NCBI GenBank assembly: GCA_004352715.1
Contig: SCFE01000091.1
Span: 1,430,081-1,494,080, forward strand
Length of the DNA: 64,000 bases
Direction of reading: 5' to 3'
DNA from: Hofstenia miamia
Taxonomy: Eukaryota > Xenacoelomorpha > Acoela
The notes below the pieces were generated by a model. The model was not told where the DNA came from and searched no databases. It saw only the letters and a list, made by a program, of their open reading frames with translations. The translations under genes and the position numbers were made by a program. Below, piece by piece: positions 10,544 to 20,308 of this stretch. How positions within the stretch are numbered: the first letter of the stretch is position 1; each line of letters starts with the position of its first letter.

Positions 10544-13103
10544 CCAATGCAACCAAGATGCCTCACCTAGGCGCGGGAGACACGTTTCTCCACTAATTCT
10601 ATATCAGGATGACTATGCTCCAGTCTCGTCACACTCTACGAGCCACTTACCAATCACAAGGCTCATATACACCGATCTTTTGTTATGCAAACGAGTGCCC
10701 TCTCACTGATTGGCAGTGGACCAAAAGTTAATTGTCGACGTCTTATTACAGTCACAGACTCTAGAAATAACTGATTCCAACACTCCACTGATAGCCACGG
10801 TAACTGACATGCGAGTTAGCTTTGCCTTTGCACAGAGTGACCACCTCCTCAACAAAATACACACCATCTGGTCCGACATAAAAGCTGACTTTAACCCCGA
10901 GTCCAATTGGCCCTTGCTGGACATCTCCAGCCCATCACAGAATTACCATGCATCTATCGAACGCACATTGCAAGATATTAAAGTATCATACAGCAACCAA
11001 GATAAAAGGAACTTCAAAGAACGTCTGTTTGCTGAAAAGAATCTGCCCGACATATACGCAAGAGGAGCCATCTGGATTCTAGCCATTTACCTGACGAAAG
11101 ATCCTCAGCTCCAATTACCAATGTCGCACGAGAAAAGAACAACTCTAACGAAACTAACCGTTCATGAAATCACCATGTGCCCGCTAACTTGGAAAGTAAA
11201 AAACTGGCTTCTGTACAAATGCAGTCCTCCTTCATCCCCTGGCAAGACCAAACACACTATGGATAAGTTCGAAAAGTATTATGCCCAACTGGTGGGGGCG
11301 ACCAGTGTGATTGGTAAAATATCAGCCATCTTGATCAGCAATTGCCTTGGCATTTGTCCATTGGACATAAACATTTTCTCAGATACCGTGAAGAAGTATA
11401 TGTGGGGAGCCACAGCCGAGACGAAATTCATCATCTTCGCCTCTGACAATGCTCCCTTGAGCACAAGGCAATTTGTGGAAAGAATGCCAGGGTCAACGAA
11501 GCAGTTTCACAAGCACCTTTCTAAGTTTGACGTCCATGGTAAGAACGAGCTTTTGTTTAGAGCGCAACAAATGACTTATCCTGAGTGTGGTTACAATCAA
11601 TTTATTGAATCGGCTAGGCACGTCAGCAAGGAGGGAAAAATCATTCCCATCACCATCTTCGATCAAATAATGAGGACACCAGAGCAGTTCTACCGAGAGG
11701 AGGAACTATTATCTTCATCCGCTATACAAATGTCACCTCACATTTGCGATTTAATCGAGCAGGTTAATCTACAGAAGTTTGGAGGTGCTGCCATTTCTCC
11801 CAAACCAACGCCACAGTGGTCTGTAACTGAGGACAAACGTATTTTAATGATCGAACGTGACCCCGGCGAATTCCTAGATGATCTCTCAGTACAACAGAGG
11901 GTCCTGGTTGACAGTCGCGATAAGGACGTCCTCTCACTAATGAAATGGTGCCTCACGAAGATGTTCACGAAAGAGGAGCTGGTCATTCTGCAATCCCCAG
12001 GGCGACATGTTGCTTTGGACGTGGAATGCACCACTTCATGTCTACGAATCTCCCACCAGCAGATCGAGCGGCTACGACAAAAGGGACTAAAAGGAAGGTT
12101 CTGGGACACAGTTAAGGATGCCCGTATAAACTATCCTGTCACAATCAGAACTGCTACCCTAGCCTCCCGGGCCAGTTTCAACGAAGTAGAAAGAAAAATA
12201 GAGACTTCCAATCTGTTGTGCATTCCTCCACCTACTGTGGAAACTCCGCTAATCCAACCAAAGTGGAAGGTTCGAAAACCCAAGAAGAAGGTTGCCGCCC
12301 AGCTCTCTGATAAGATAAACTTTGTCAACAGAAAATCAGAATCCGTTAAGGCCAGCTGCACTGGTGAGTACAAGACTGTGCATGAGAAGCTCATCGCCAG
12401 AGGGAATGCTGAATGTGTGTTCATTGACTGTAAGTTGACAATAACAGACATCTTCGCACAGGGACTCCCGATTCATCAGCAACTAAGGATGATACAAGAA
12501 CGACTGGCTACTCTACAGCCTCGCGTCCTCATTCTGTTCCAGGCTGCAGGCAATCTCATGTGGATCAACAATGTTGAGACTATCACCCGCTACTATGACG
12601 TCACGAAACGAATAGAAATCATCATGATGCTTTGAGCTAACATCTCAAATCCGGAGGAAATGACATTGAGTCAAGTCCAGGAGTACTGTTCACTGTTCAT
12701 GGACCACACCACCACCATGGGATCCCTTCGACAGGTTTTCCTGCACTTTTACCCAGACACTGAGATAAGTGCAGATGATGCTCATACATCCAACACGGAT
12801 GCAGCAATGACGCTCATGATCGCGGTGAAAGGCCTCCGGCTCTACGAGCGGTTTTACGACACCTTCACTAGGCGACTGAACAATCTGTGGAGAAATTGCC
12901 CAGTTAGTAATCAGATGCCCTCCATAAAGTTTCTACGGTTAAAGCATGAAGTGATCATGCAAAGGGAGGTGCTGATGCAACTAACTCGCGAAGCCAGCTA
13001 CTCAGAAGTAACAACATGGGACAGGGAGCTCGCAACAAAGATGATCATGGCTACTCAAAGTATCATCTCTGGGCCAGCCCTTCAACTGCTAGCTGAAAAT
13101 TAA
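10467..13103 (+). pseudogene. Gyp-2 ORF3, non-envelope protein of unknown function
   Basis: One reading frame (frame 3) runs from ATG 10467, overlapping the pol tail, to TAA 13103, about 878 codons, broken only by TGA at 10707 and 12633. It lies between integrase and the polypurine tract, where env stands in errantiviruses. No signal peptide, furin-type site, fusion peptide or membrane anchor is visible, so an envelope role is not supported. A second copy exists in Gyp-3 (26170-28419) with matching blocks such as IYTDLLLCK, WKVKNWLL, KKYMWGA and the FYPDT region. A basic stretch KVRKPKKKV lies near 12270. Near the C-terminus, VLILFQAAGNL and DDAHTSN are spaced roughly like SGNH-hydrolase blocks, but a catalytic Ser is not seen. 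Compared with Gyp-3 the N-terminal part is deleted. The function is unknown. Confidence 0.7.
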
Positions 13104-13108
13104 TTTGA

Positions 13109-13120
13109 GCAAGGGGGGCG
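13109..13120 (+). promoter_or_regulatory. Polypurine tract of Gyp-2
   Basis: GCAAGGGGGGCG stands directly before TGTAGAGTC at 13121. It is the expected primer for plus-strand DNA synthesis; Gyp-3 has the similar GGGAGGGGGCG at 28429-28439. Confidence 0.75.
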
Positions 13121-13262
13121 TGTAGAGTCGCTTGGGGATTTGTTTGCATTTTATATCTTTTTACTTTGTACTTTTATATTATTACGTCACTATGACGTTA
13201 CTGGTTTTCGATCTTAGTTTGCTATGATTAGAACTGATGTCCCCTCAATGGTGCTATTGTTT
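13121..13262 (+). repeat. Start of Gyp-2 3' LTR, cut at a single N
   Basis: These 142 bp match the first part of the 5' LTR and stop at the N at 13263 in the middle of GCTATTGTTTGCTC. The full LTR at 14506-15433 repeats the same sequence. Confidence 0.85.
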
Positions 13263-14505
13263 NGTTTCAAAAGTGCTTTTGACAATGACAGAGTAATGTT
13301 TACTAGATATAAATATTGTAAATAGAATACTCTCTTTTACTGATAGAATTGATGTTCTTACATTTTTGGAGAATTTGTACAAATTTATGCAATCCTTGCA
13401 ATTAAACATTCAATCTACTAAGGCAGAATTAGATAAGTTTTATAAGTTCAAAAGTTTAATTTGTAATTATTATGTATTCTTAATGAAAATATAGTATTTC
13501 ACAGTTTCAGTTTTTAGTTAATAATATAAAACATGTCATGTAAACATTTTATAATCCTAAATAATGAAATAGTTTTATATTTCACAGAAGGTTCAAAATT
13601 CATTTCAGGTTAATTTGTCATTTTCAAATGTTAAATTAATTTTAGTCTACCATTTTTGAGAAATTCAACAAAATTTAATAGACTAGCTCAATTAGTTATG
13701 CTAAAAGTTTACCAAAATAAAATCTAGAGAATGATAAGTAATCAGTTGCATTGATTGAATATTTTAAGCTAATTTACTTAACAGATTTTCATCAAATTGA
13801 GTGAACAAGCACTAATTGTGCTATTCACAAAATTTCAATTCTTGAATAAACTCAAAAAATTATAATATCACTACATGATTTGTTAAATTTTTTGTCCTAG
13901 GAAAAGAGATATTAAAGATACAAATGTCATATGAATGACATCATTAGCAATACAAAATTGAATTAGTTCATTAAGTTTTTTTAAAGGATGAGTTTTTGCA
14001 TCTGCCTGTAAGAACACTAAACACCCTCAAATTTAAGATATATGTCAGTCACCAATTAAATAAGCAACTTTATTGACATAAAAATGACATTATGTCTGGC
14101 CAATGATGAAGCACAATCAAATAGGGATGCCTTTTTATATCTTAAATATGTCTTTAATAAAGGATAATTTTTCCAAGGACAAAAAGAAATTAGCAACTCT
14201 CATTGTGAAGTTTTAATTTTCTTAATTTATTCAAGAATTAAAATTTCATGAATAGCACCCATTGTCAATTTCTGCTTCATATAAGGTTTTATATTCATAT
14301 TAATTATTACACTGTTTTCTGATTTACCTTGATGTGGAAGACTTTCAGGAAAACTCAACCTTCTAAGAGCTGCAATTGAAAGAGTTTTATAAACTGGAAT
14401 AAATTCTTACTTTATATATCCCTTCTTTTAAAGTTGTGAAGAACTAGCAGAATGACATTTTGAAATAATTTTAAAAAAATCATGTGTAATTATGATAGTT
14501 GTTAT
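13263..14505. other. 1.24-kb AT-rich insert inside the Gyp-2 3' LTR region
   Basis: After the N at 13263 comes unrelated AT-rich DNA without a gene, ending in TTAT exactly where a full LTR starts at 14506. It contains an imperfect inverted repeat (arms about 13827-13960 and 14100-14255). It may be the flank of another LTR copy joined wrongly. Confidence 0.6.
13827..14255. repeat. Imperfect inverted repeat (foldback)
   Basis: GTGCTATTCACAAAATTT at 13827 is mirrored by AAATTTCATGAATAGCAC ending near 14255. Further matches follow inward: AATTCTTGAATAAA, TTTTTGTCCT and CATCATT. The arms are diverged, so this is an old foldback element or MITE; its outer ends are not sharp. Confidence 0.5.
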
Positions 14506-15433
14506 TGTAGAGTCGCTCGGGGATTTGTTTGCACTTTATATCTTTTACTTTGTACTTTTATATTATTACGTCACTATGACGTTACTGGTTTTCGATCTTA
14601 GTTTGCTATGATTAGAATTGATGTCCCCTCAATGGTGCTATTGTTTGCTCAAATTTAATTTACGAGGGAAAACTATTATGAGCATGTTAAACTATGTTGA
14701 ACATCAATCATTGTAAACAAAGGCAGGTAATAACTGAATCTTTTTGTATATAAACTGAGAAACCTGTAGTGAGCATTCAATAGACTTTGTCTACTCTTAA
14801 CTGCCGTCTTTACCTTTGCATTTTTTTTTATTTATTATCTTAAATGAAACTTATTGCTTAAGATCAGCAACAATTTGGGAGTGCTTTCACTAGCACGGGG
14901 TGACACGTTGCTTCTGGGGGTCTTTTGATTACCCAGTCCGAATTGTGGTTCATTAAGTTATGTATATGGCTACGTATAAGGAAATAATAAATCTCTCATT
15001 TGTATTTCAACATGTACATGCACTTATAAAACCTAACACCGTGATGATACCATGCCGTTTGCTAGCACAAATATCTGGCAATTACAGATTATTTAATAGT
15101 GAGCTGAGAAATAACAATGAAAATGAGAGTTTGTATTTTTGAAGTGAGATAGAAATTAAGCAAGTGAGACAAATAGGGTAGCACCAGTCAATAGGTTAAG
15201 CACTTTACTTCTGGACGTTCCGCTTTGGCTGGAAGCCATAGGAATTGGTCATCTTGGTTGTTACCTAAAGTAGATTCGTTACTTGGATGAATTACCAATG
15301 TTACATCTATAAGTTATATTATAAGTTCTATGTTAATCTGTTCCTTGGAATCATGGCTGCACTGAATGCTAATCAAACCTTCTGCAGAGTCAATTAAGTT
15401 TCTAGTTAAGTTTTACCAGCCACTGATTCTACA
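14506..15433 (+). repeat. Gyp-2 3' LTR (928 bp, complete)
   Basis: The LTR begins TGTAGAGTCGCTCGG and ends GATTCTACA. It is directly followed by ATGT and the resumed Gyp-1 reverse-transcriptase sequence, which anchors it as the right end of Gyp-2. Confidence 0.85.
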
Positions 15434-15437
15434 ATGT
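15434..15437. repeat. Target-site duplication, right of Gyp-2 (ATGT)
   Basis: This copy pairs with 3496-3499. Removing Gyp-2 and one ATGT restores a continuous RT frame in Gyp-1. Confidence 0.85.
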
Positions 15438-16023
15438 TGTTTAATCATCAAAAGTCGATGCAGAGGCAGTACTTCTTGCCTTGGCAGATAAATACTCTAG
15501 GTGCTGCAAATGGGCTTTGCTGTTCTGAATGGTCCTGCTTTTAATGAGATCACTGAGGATCTGTTTGTATTCTGCTTGCAAATTCTCAGGTACCCTTCAA
15601 ACTGGCAACCAAATGGGGTGATCACTCTTGGTTTTGATAGCATGTTGTTCCCCAATGGCATTACCAACAATAATAGTTCCATAATTGAACACATTGTGGT
15701 GCTGGTGCAAAAGAGCAGATAGTGTGTCATCTTCCCAGGTGCCCATGCTTCTTCTTATTGACAACTGGGATCTGGACTGGATCACTGGGTTCACCCAGAT
15801 CATAAATCACAGTGAGAACAGGTAAACCAGCAGCTGCTATAAGTTCAAGTCAGACCAGAGTCGCGATGATAGATGACCTGGTTGGATCCATTTGGATCAG
15901 ATGTGCAGAACTATTGAGCACAGTAACATAAGTCTTGCCACATGAGACATGACAGAGGTCTGGAGAAAGATGTAAACCCAGAAGGCATCTTCCCCTTTGG
16001 GCCAAAATCATGACATCCCCATT
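15434..16023 (-). pseudogene. pol: Gyp-1 pol fragment: linker to RT start
   Basis: On the minus strand, from about 16020, the GDVMILAQRG stretch aligns with the post-protease linker of Gyp-2 (GDVMISGQRG, about 7185). The fragment continues through HHNVFNYGTI to a broken RT start (ending at 15434 beside the Gyp-2 LTR). Frame changes lie near 15850-15800 and 15597, and two adjacent stops stand near the end. The protease is absent because of the gag-pol deletion. Confidence 0.8.
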
Positions 16024-17424
16024 GATGCAGGTTCTGTTTTGTAGCATATAGAGGATACTGATCACCTTCTTAATAATAGAATTTAAATCATCCTCCAGAT
16101 CACATTTAAGTTCAAGGTGGCTCCTAATGGTAGAAGGGGATCCCCAACAAATATATGAAAAGAGATCATGTTGCAAGTATTCTGGCATTAGCTTGCTGAG
16201 GCAAAAGAGTCTATCAACCTGAGTAATATAGGTCCTGACATTGTCTCCCTTTTTAAAAGAAAGATCACATAAAAGCATCTTGTACTGCTGTTTTATGTGA
16301 GGTGCTTTGTAGTGGTAATTGAAGTGACCAACAAGTAATTTATAATTTGTTTTGACCTCTCTATCCAGCATCATGTACTGATTGTACGTGAGGCATTGAA
16401 GGTACATGGGGAATTGCACAGCAGTGGCATCTTGGGTAGTTTTATATTGCTTCATTGTGAGCTCAAAAAGAAAGAGCCACTCTTTGAATGACTGTGAGAT
16501 TTCATTTATCTTTCCAGTAAATTTTGGCAACACTGAGTGCCAATTGAAAAAATTTGCTGATTCACTTCCCAATGCTTTGGTGGCATGATAAACTGGGTAA
16601 AGCATTGTCCACAAGTTGTAATAGACCCAATAGGGTTACTCAGAGGAACAATCATAGCAGTTGGAGTAACTAACAGGCGCTGTAGGCACTACAGTTGCAC
16701 TTGGGGTACATGAGCTAGGCGTAGCTATGGCAATTAGTGTAGAAACTTGTGAGAGAGCAGACTGAGTGAATGTAGGAGCTCCAACTGTAAAAGATGTAAC
16801 TGGGGTAACAAATGGTGGCATCACTGGGGACATTGTAGGTGGTGGTGGAGCATGAGAAAAGTGAGCAGAGAGTGTCTGCAAGATGATATCTGAAAACTTC
16901 TCAGAGAGAGTGTTGAGGGCATTGTCCAAAAAGGCATGAGTTACATACTCAGGTTCTCCTGATGAGGTCAGTAGAGAACACAGGGTTGATTCCTGAATTT
17001 GCATCTCTAATGCTGTGATCAAGTCAAGCAAGCATCTCTCACATTTCCAAGCTGTGGAGGCTTGTTGTTGTAATTCTACTTGCAATGCATCAAGGCAGGC
17101 TTTGTAGGAATGCCACTGTGAGATCTGCTCTGACAGGGCTTCTCTAAGCTGATCAACTTTGGTTGTCAGTAACTCTGGAGGAGGTGACAATGGCTTATAT
17201 GAAATAAACTGGTTCAACAAGGTAGCAGGAGTAGGAGTCCCTTGCAGAAAAACTTCAGAGGCCTTAGACATGGCAGAAACAGGTTTGGTGGGGGTAGGAG
17301 TAGGTAAAGCAACAATAGAATCAAATCCAGCAGTGAAAGGGAAAGTGTCCAAGCTGCCAGTGCTCACACAGGGGAAACCCTGAGTGGGAGTCCCATTAAA
17401 AGAAATAGAAAAATCCATATCCAT
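16024..17424 (-). pseudogene. gag: Gyp-1 gag
   Basis: The frame starts at the MDMDFS methionine (17424). One in-frame stop at 16636-16638 interrupts it; the frame is otherwise open into a fused pol piece. A Thr/Pro-rich N-terminus is followed by a coiled-coil-like stretch (about 17160-16950), a Pro-rich linker and the capsid region with LPKFTGK, FLFELTMKQY and HIKQQYKMLL. After the Leu-Gln-Asn of the capsid end the reading frame jumps directly into pol: the zinc knuckle, frameshift site and protease are deleted. Both sides of the break encode a similar Asn-Gly/Ser-Asp, which suggests deletion by short homology. Confidence 0.85.
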
Positions 17425-17810
17425 AAGAGCAAGAATAAGTAAACAAGTAAAAGTAAAGTAAGAGAAAAAGGTTCCAATAATAATTCAAATAATGTAGAAG
17501 AAACATCCAACTGTGTAAGAGAAATAATAGCAACTGACAGATGGTAGAAGGGCATAGGTACAACAATTATTCCAAATTCTAGAATAATGAGACAACACCA
17601 ATATGGCACTAAGAACAGGTAAGAATAGAATCAAGGCTTGGTAATGGCATCAGATCACAGAATTGAAAATGCAGAATTATGTATGAGGTAAAGTTGTGCA
17701 TCAATGGGTGGTGAAGTAGATTGTGGTCAGGGGAAATCCATCCCAGCTGACTCAAACCCAGTAGAAAAACAAAACCAAATACAATAAGAAAACAATAGAA
17801 CAGTTCTGTA

Positions 17811-17827
17811 TCATGTCAGGGTCACCA
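17811..17827 (-). promoter_or_regulatory. Gyp-1 primer-binding site
   Basis: Minus-strand TGGTGACCCTGACATGA directly follows the LTR. It matches the tRNA-Arg-type site of Gyp-2 with three further differences, as expected of an older copy. Confidence 0.65.
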
Positions 17828-18732
17828 TGTAGAATCAGCAGTCTGTGTCTAGCAGCTTGAGTGGTACAAGGTTGTAAAGAATTACCATCACTAAGAGTGG
17901 CCTGTACTCTAACAAATCAAATGTAGATTGGTAGTTCGCCAATTTCACTGTAGGAAAAAGAACCAATACCATTTCCAAGAAGGCATTCCAGCTAGTGACC
18001 AATTTACATGGCATCTTGCCAAAGCCAAATCATTAGAATCCATTCTTACCATCCAAGGTGCTAATTGTGTGTCTCAAATTTTAATTTCTAGCTCAATAAA
18101 ACAAATTTAGCTCATTGTTCTTGTTATCTCAGCTCATGTAATAGATAGTAATAACATGTAATTACCACGTATTTGCATATGCTAATAGCATAATATATTT
18201 CCATTGTGTGATGTTAAGTGCATGTATGATCAATTGAGAGTGAAGTTCTTTTATTTCCTATGCCTACACATAGCCTTAAAGCAACCACAATATGGGCTCA
18301 CATCTGTCAAGGAGCAAGTTATCACGCCAGGCACAGTGGAGTTCCTCCCACATTATTGCAGGATCTTACAAGTTCATTATCATATTAATACTGAATCTAA
18401 AAAGGTTAGCAGTATAATAGAGAATAAAGAGTAAGCATTATCCAGTGAGAATGAGATTTATTTGACATTTGATTACAATAAGTTCCCTATTTTATACAGA
18501 AAAAGGTAAATATTTACTGTTTTACAAAATTCACATTTTTCCCTCACAAACTAAATGAGCAATTACATGTACTCATTAAATGAGGGGACAATTACACTAA
18601 ATTTGAAAACAAAGATCAAAGTAATAAAAATTAAAAGTAATCACAAAATAAATGATGGTAATAGCACCAAATTAATTAGAGAGTGCATAATAAATAAAAA
18701 TAAAATAAACAAAGGCCCTGAGTGACTCTACA
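17828..18732 (-). repeat. Gyp-1 5' LTR (905 bp)
   Basis: Read on the minus strand it starts TGTAGAGTCACTCAGGGCC and ends CTGATTCTACA. It is clearly homologous to, but diverged from, the Gyp-3 LTRs. Confidence 0.85.
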
Positions 18733-18755
18733 TTATTGTAGAGTCACTCAGGGCC
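18714..18755. repeat. Head-to-head LTR palindrome with 4-bp centre
   Basis: The starts of the Gyp-1 5' LTR (minus) and the Gyp-3 5' LTR (plus) face each other. They form perfect 19-bp arms (18714-18732 and 18737-18755) around TTAT; imperfect pairing extends over about 900 bp on each side. Confidence 0.9.
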
Positions 18756-19643
18756 CTTCTTTATTTTTATTTATACAATTATTGGCACTCTCTAATTAAT
18801 TTGGTGCTATTTACTACCTTTGATTTAATGATTTTATTAATTTGTTGTTTTTCCAAACTTAAGTTTCAAATTTAGTAACTGTCCCCTCAAGTTAGAGATT
18901 GCATGTAATTGCTTGATTAATTTGCAAGGAAAACAAGTGTATTTTTGTAAAACAGTAAATATTTACCTTTTCTTGTAATAAATAAGGAACTCACTGTTAT
19001 CAAACATCAAATAAATTTCGTTCTCACTGGATAACATTTGCTTTTTCTTTAATTATTACTATACTAACCTTTTTAGATTTGGTATTGTTTAAAATGATAA
19101 AAAACTTGTAAGATCTGGCAATAATGTGGGAGGAACTTCACTATGCCTATGCCAATAACTTGCTCCTTGACAGATGTGGGCCCATATTGTGGTTGCTTTA
19201 GGCTATGAATAGGCATAGGGAATAAAAGAACTATGAAATCTATTGATCAAATATGCACATACTATCACACAATACAAATATATTATGCCATTGGTGTACA
19301 CAAATACATGGTAATTACATGTTATTTAATATCTTTATTACATGAGCTGAGATAACAAACACTGAGATACATTTGTTTTATTAAGCTAGAAATAAACTTG
19401 AGATACACAATTAGCACCTTGGATGGTAAGGATGGATTCTAATTACTTGGCTTTGGTGAGATGCCATGTGAATTGGTCACTACCTGAACTGCCACTTTGG
19501 AAAGGATCATTTAATTTTTCTACAGTGAAATTGGTGAACTACCAATCTTCATTGTTTTTTGGAATACAGGCTGCTCTTGGCAATAGTAATTCTTTACAAC
19601 CTTGTACCACTCAAGCTGCTTGAAACAGACCACTGATTCTACA
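18737..19643 (+). repeat. Gyp-3 left LTR (907 bp)
   Basis: The LTR starts TGTAGAGTCACTCAGG and ends CTGATTCTACA. TTAT flanks it on both sides (18733-18736 and 19644-19647), so alone it would look like a solo LTR with its own target duplication. Confidence 0.85.
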
Positions 19644-19707
19644 TTATCAACAACAAAGAGAAGACAATTTGCAATAAAGTTTGTGCGCCTACTGAGGTGG
19701 TCACCCA
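19644..19707 (-). pseudogene. Gyp-4-like integrase fragment after the left LTR
   Basis: The first ~38 bases (TTATCAACAACAAAGAG...) match the bases after the right LTR of Gyp-3 (29350 onward) with two or three differences, and on the minus strand encode the same LLFVVDN. A Gyp-3 primer site is expected here instead; a degenerate one, TGGTGATTGCAACATGA, follows only at 19714. Confidence 0.6.
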
Positions 19708-20045
19708 TATACTTGGTGATTGCAACATGACACACAACTGTTATAATGTTTTCTTATTTTATTTGGTTTTGTTATCTACTGGGTGTGAGTCAGCTGGGAT
19801 GGATTTCCCCTGACCATGATCTACTTCACCACCCATCAATGTGAAANTCGGGATACAATGCCCGATTTATCTCCTGAGAATTTTTTGAGCCACGCGAGGC
19901 TACTGTNTATACTTGGTGATTGCAACATGACACACAACTGTTATAATGTTTTCTTATTTTATTTGGTTTTGTTATCTACTGGGTGTGAGTCAGCTGGGAT
20001 GGATTTCCCCTGACCATGATCTACTTCACCACCCATCAATGTGAA
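19708..20045 (+). other. 138-bp leader duplicated around a 60-bp N-flanked fragment
   Basis: The Gyp-3 leader at 19708-19845 is repeated at 19908-20045. Between the copies stands N, 60 bp, N (19846-19907). On the minus strand the 60 bp encode LAWLKKFSGD, which is RNase H of a related Gypsy copy. This is the pattern of overlapping contig ends left unmerged. Confidence 0.8.
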
Positions 20046-20308
20046 ACTTTCCTCATATGTAATTTAACATTTTTCAATTCTGTGATCTGATGCTGTTGCC
20101 AAGCCTTGATTCTATTCTTATCTGTTCTTAGTGCCATATTGGCGTAGTCTCGTTATTCTAGGATTTGGATTGTGTACCTATGCCCTGCTACCATCTGTTA
20201 AGTGCTTTTATTTCTCCTACATAGTTGGATGTTTCTCCTACATTATTGGAATTGTTATTGGAAACTTTTCTCTTACTTTACTTTTGCTTGTTTACTTATT
20301 CTGTTCTT

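Larger units (their letters stand above)
3500..15433 (+). mobile_element. Gyp-2, full-length Gypsy-like LTR retrotransposon
   Basis: The element has LTRs starting TGTAGAGTC and ending GATTCTACA, a tRNA-Arg primer site directly after the 5' LTR, gag, a -1 frameshift signal, pol in the order protease, RT, RNase H, integrase, a long ORF3, and a polypurine tract directly before the 3' LTR start. The flanking ATGT duplication and the resumed Gyp-1 reading frame on both sides prove insertion into Gyp-1. It is the youngest large element here and is richer in CG dinucleotides than Gyp-1 and Gyp-3, yet about a dozen stops and one frameshift make it non-autonomous. The 3' LTR region is split by a single N and 1.24 kb of unrelated DNA, which may be an assembly fault. 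Confidence 0.9.
15434..18732 (-). mobile_element. Gyp-1, proximal part
   Basis: The minus-strand order is 5' LTR (18732-17828), primer site, T-rich leader, gag, and the start of pol up to the Gyp-2 insertion in RT. It is related to Gyp-2 and Gyp-3 but diverged. It carries a deletion that removed the end of gag and the protease. Confidence 0.85.

Noticed and set aside
10467-13103. ORF3 as an envelope gene of an errantivirus
   Set aside because: The position fits, but no signal peptide, cleavage site or transmembrane anchor is visible in either copy.
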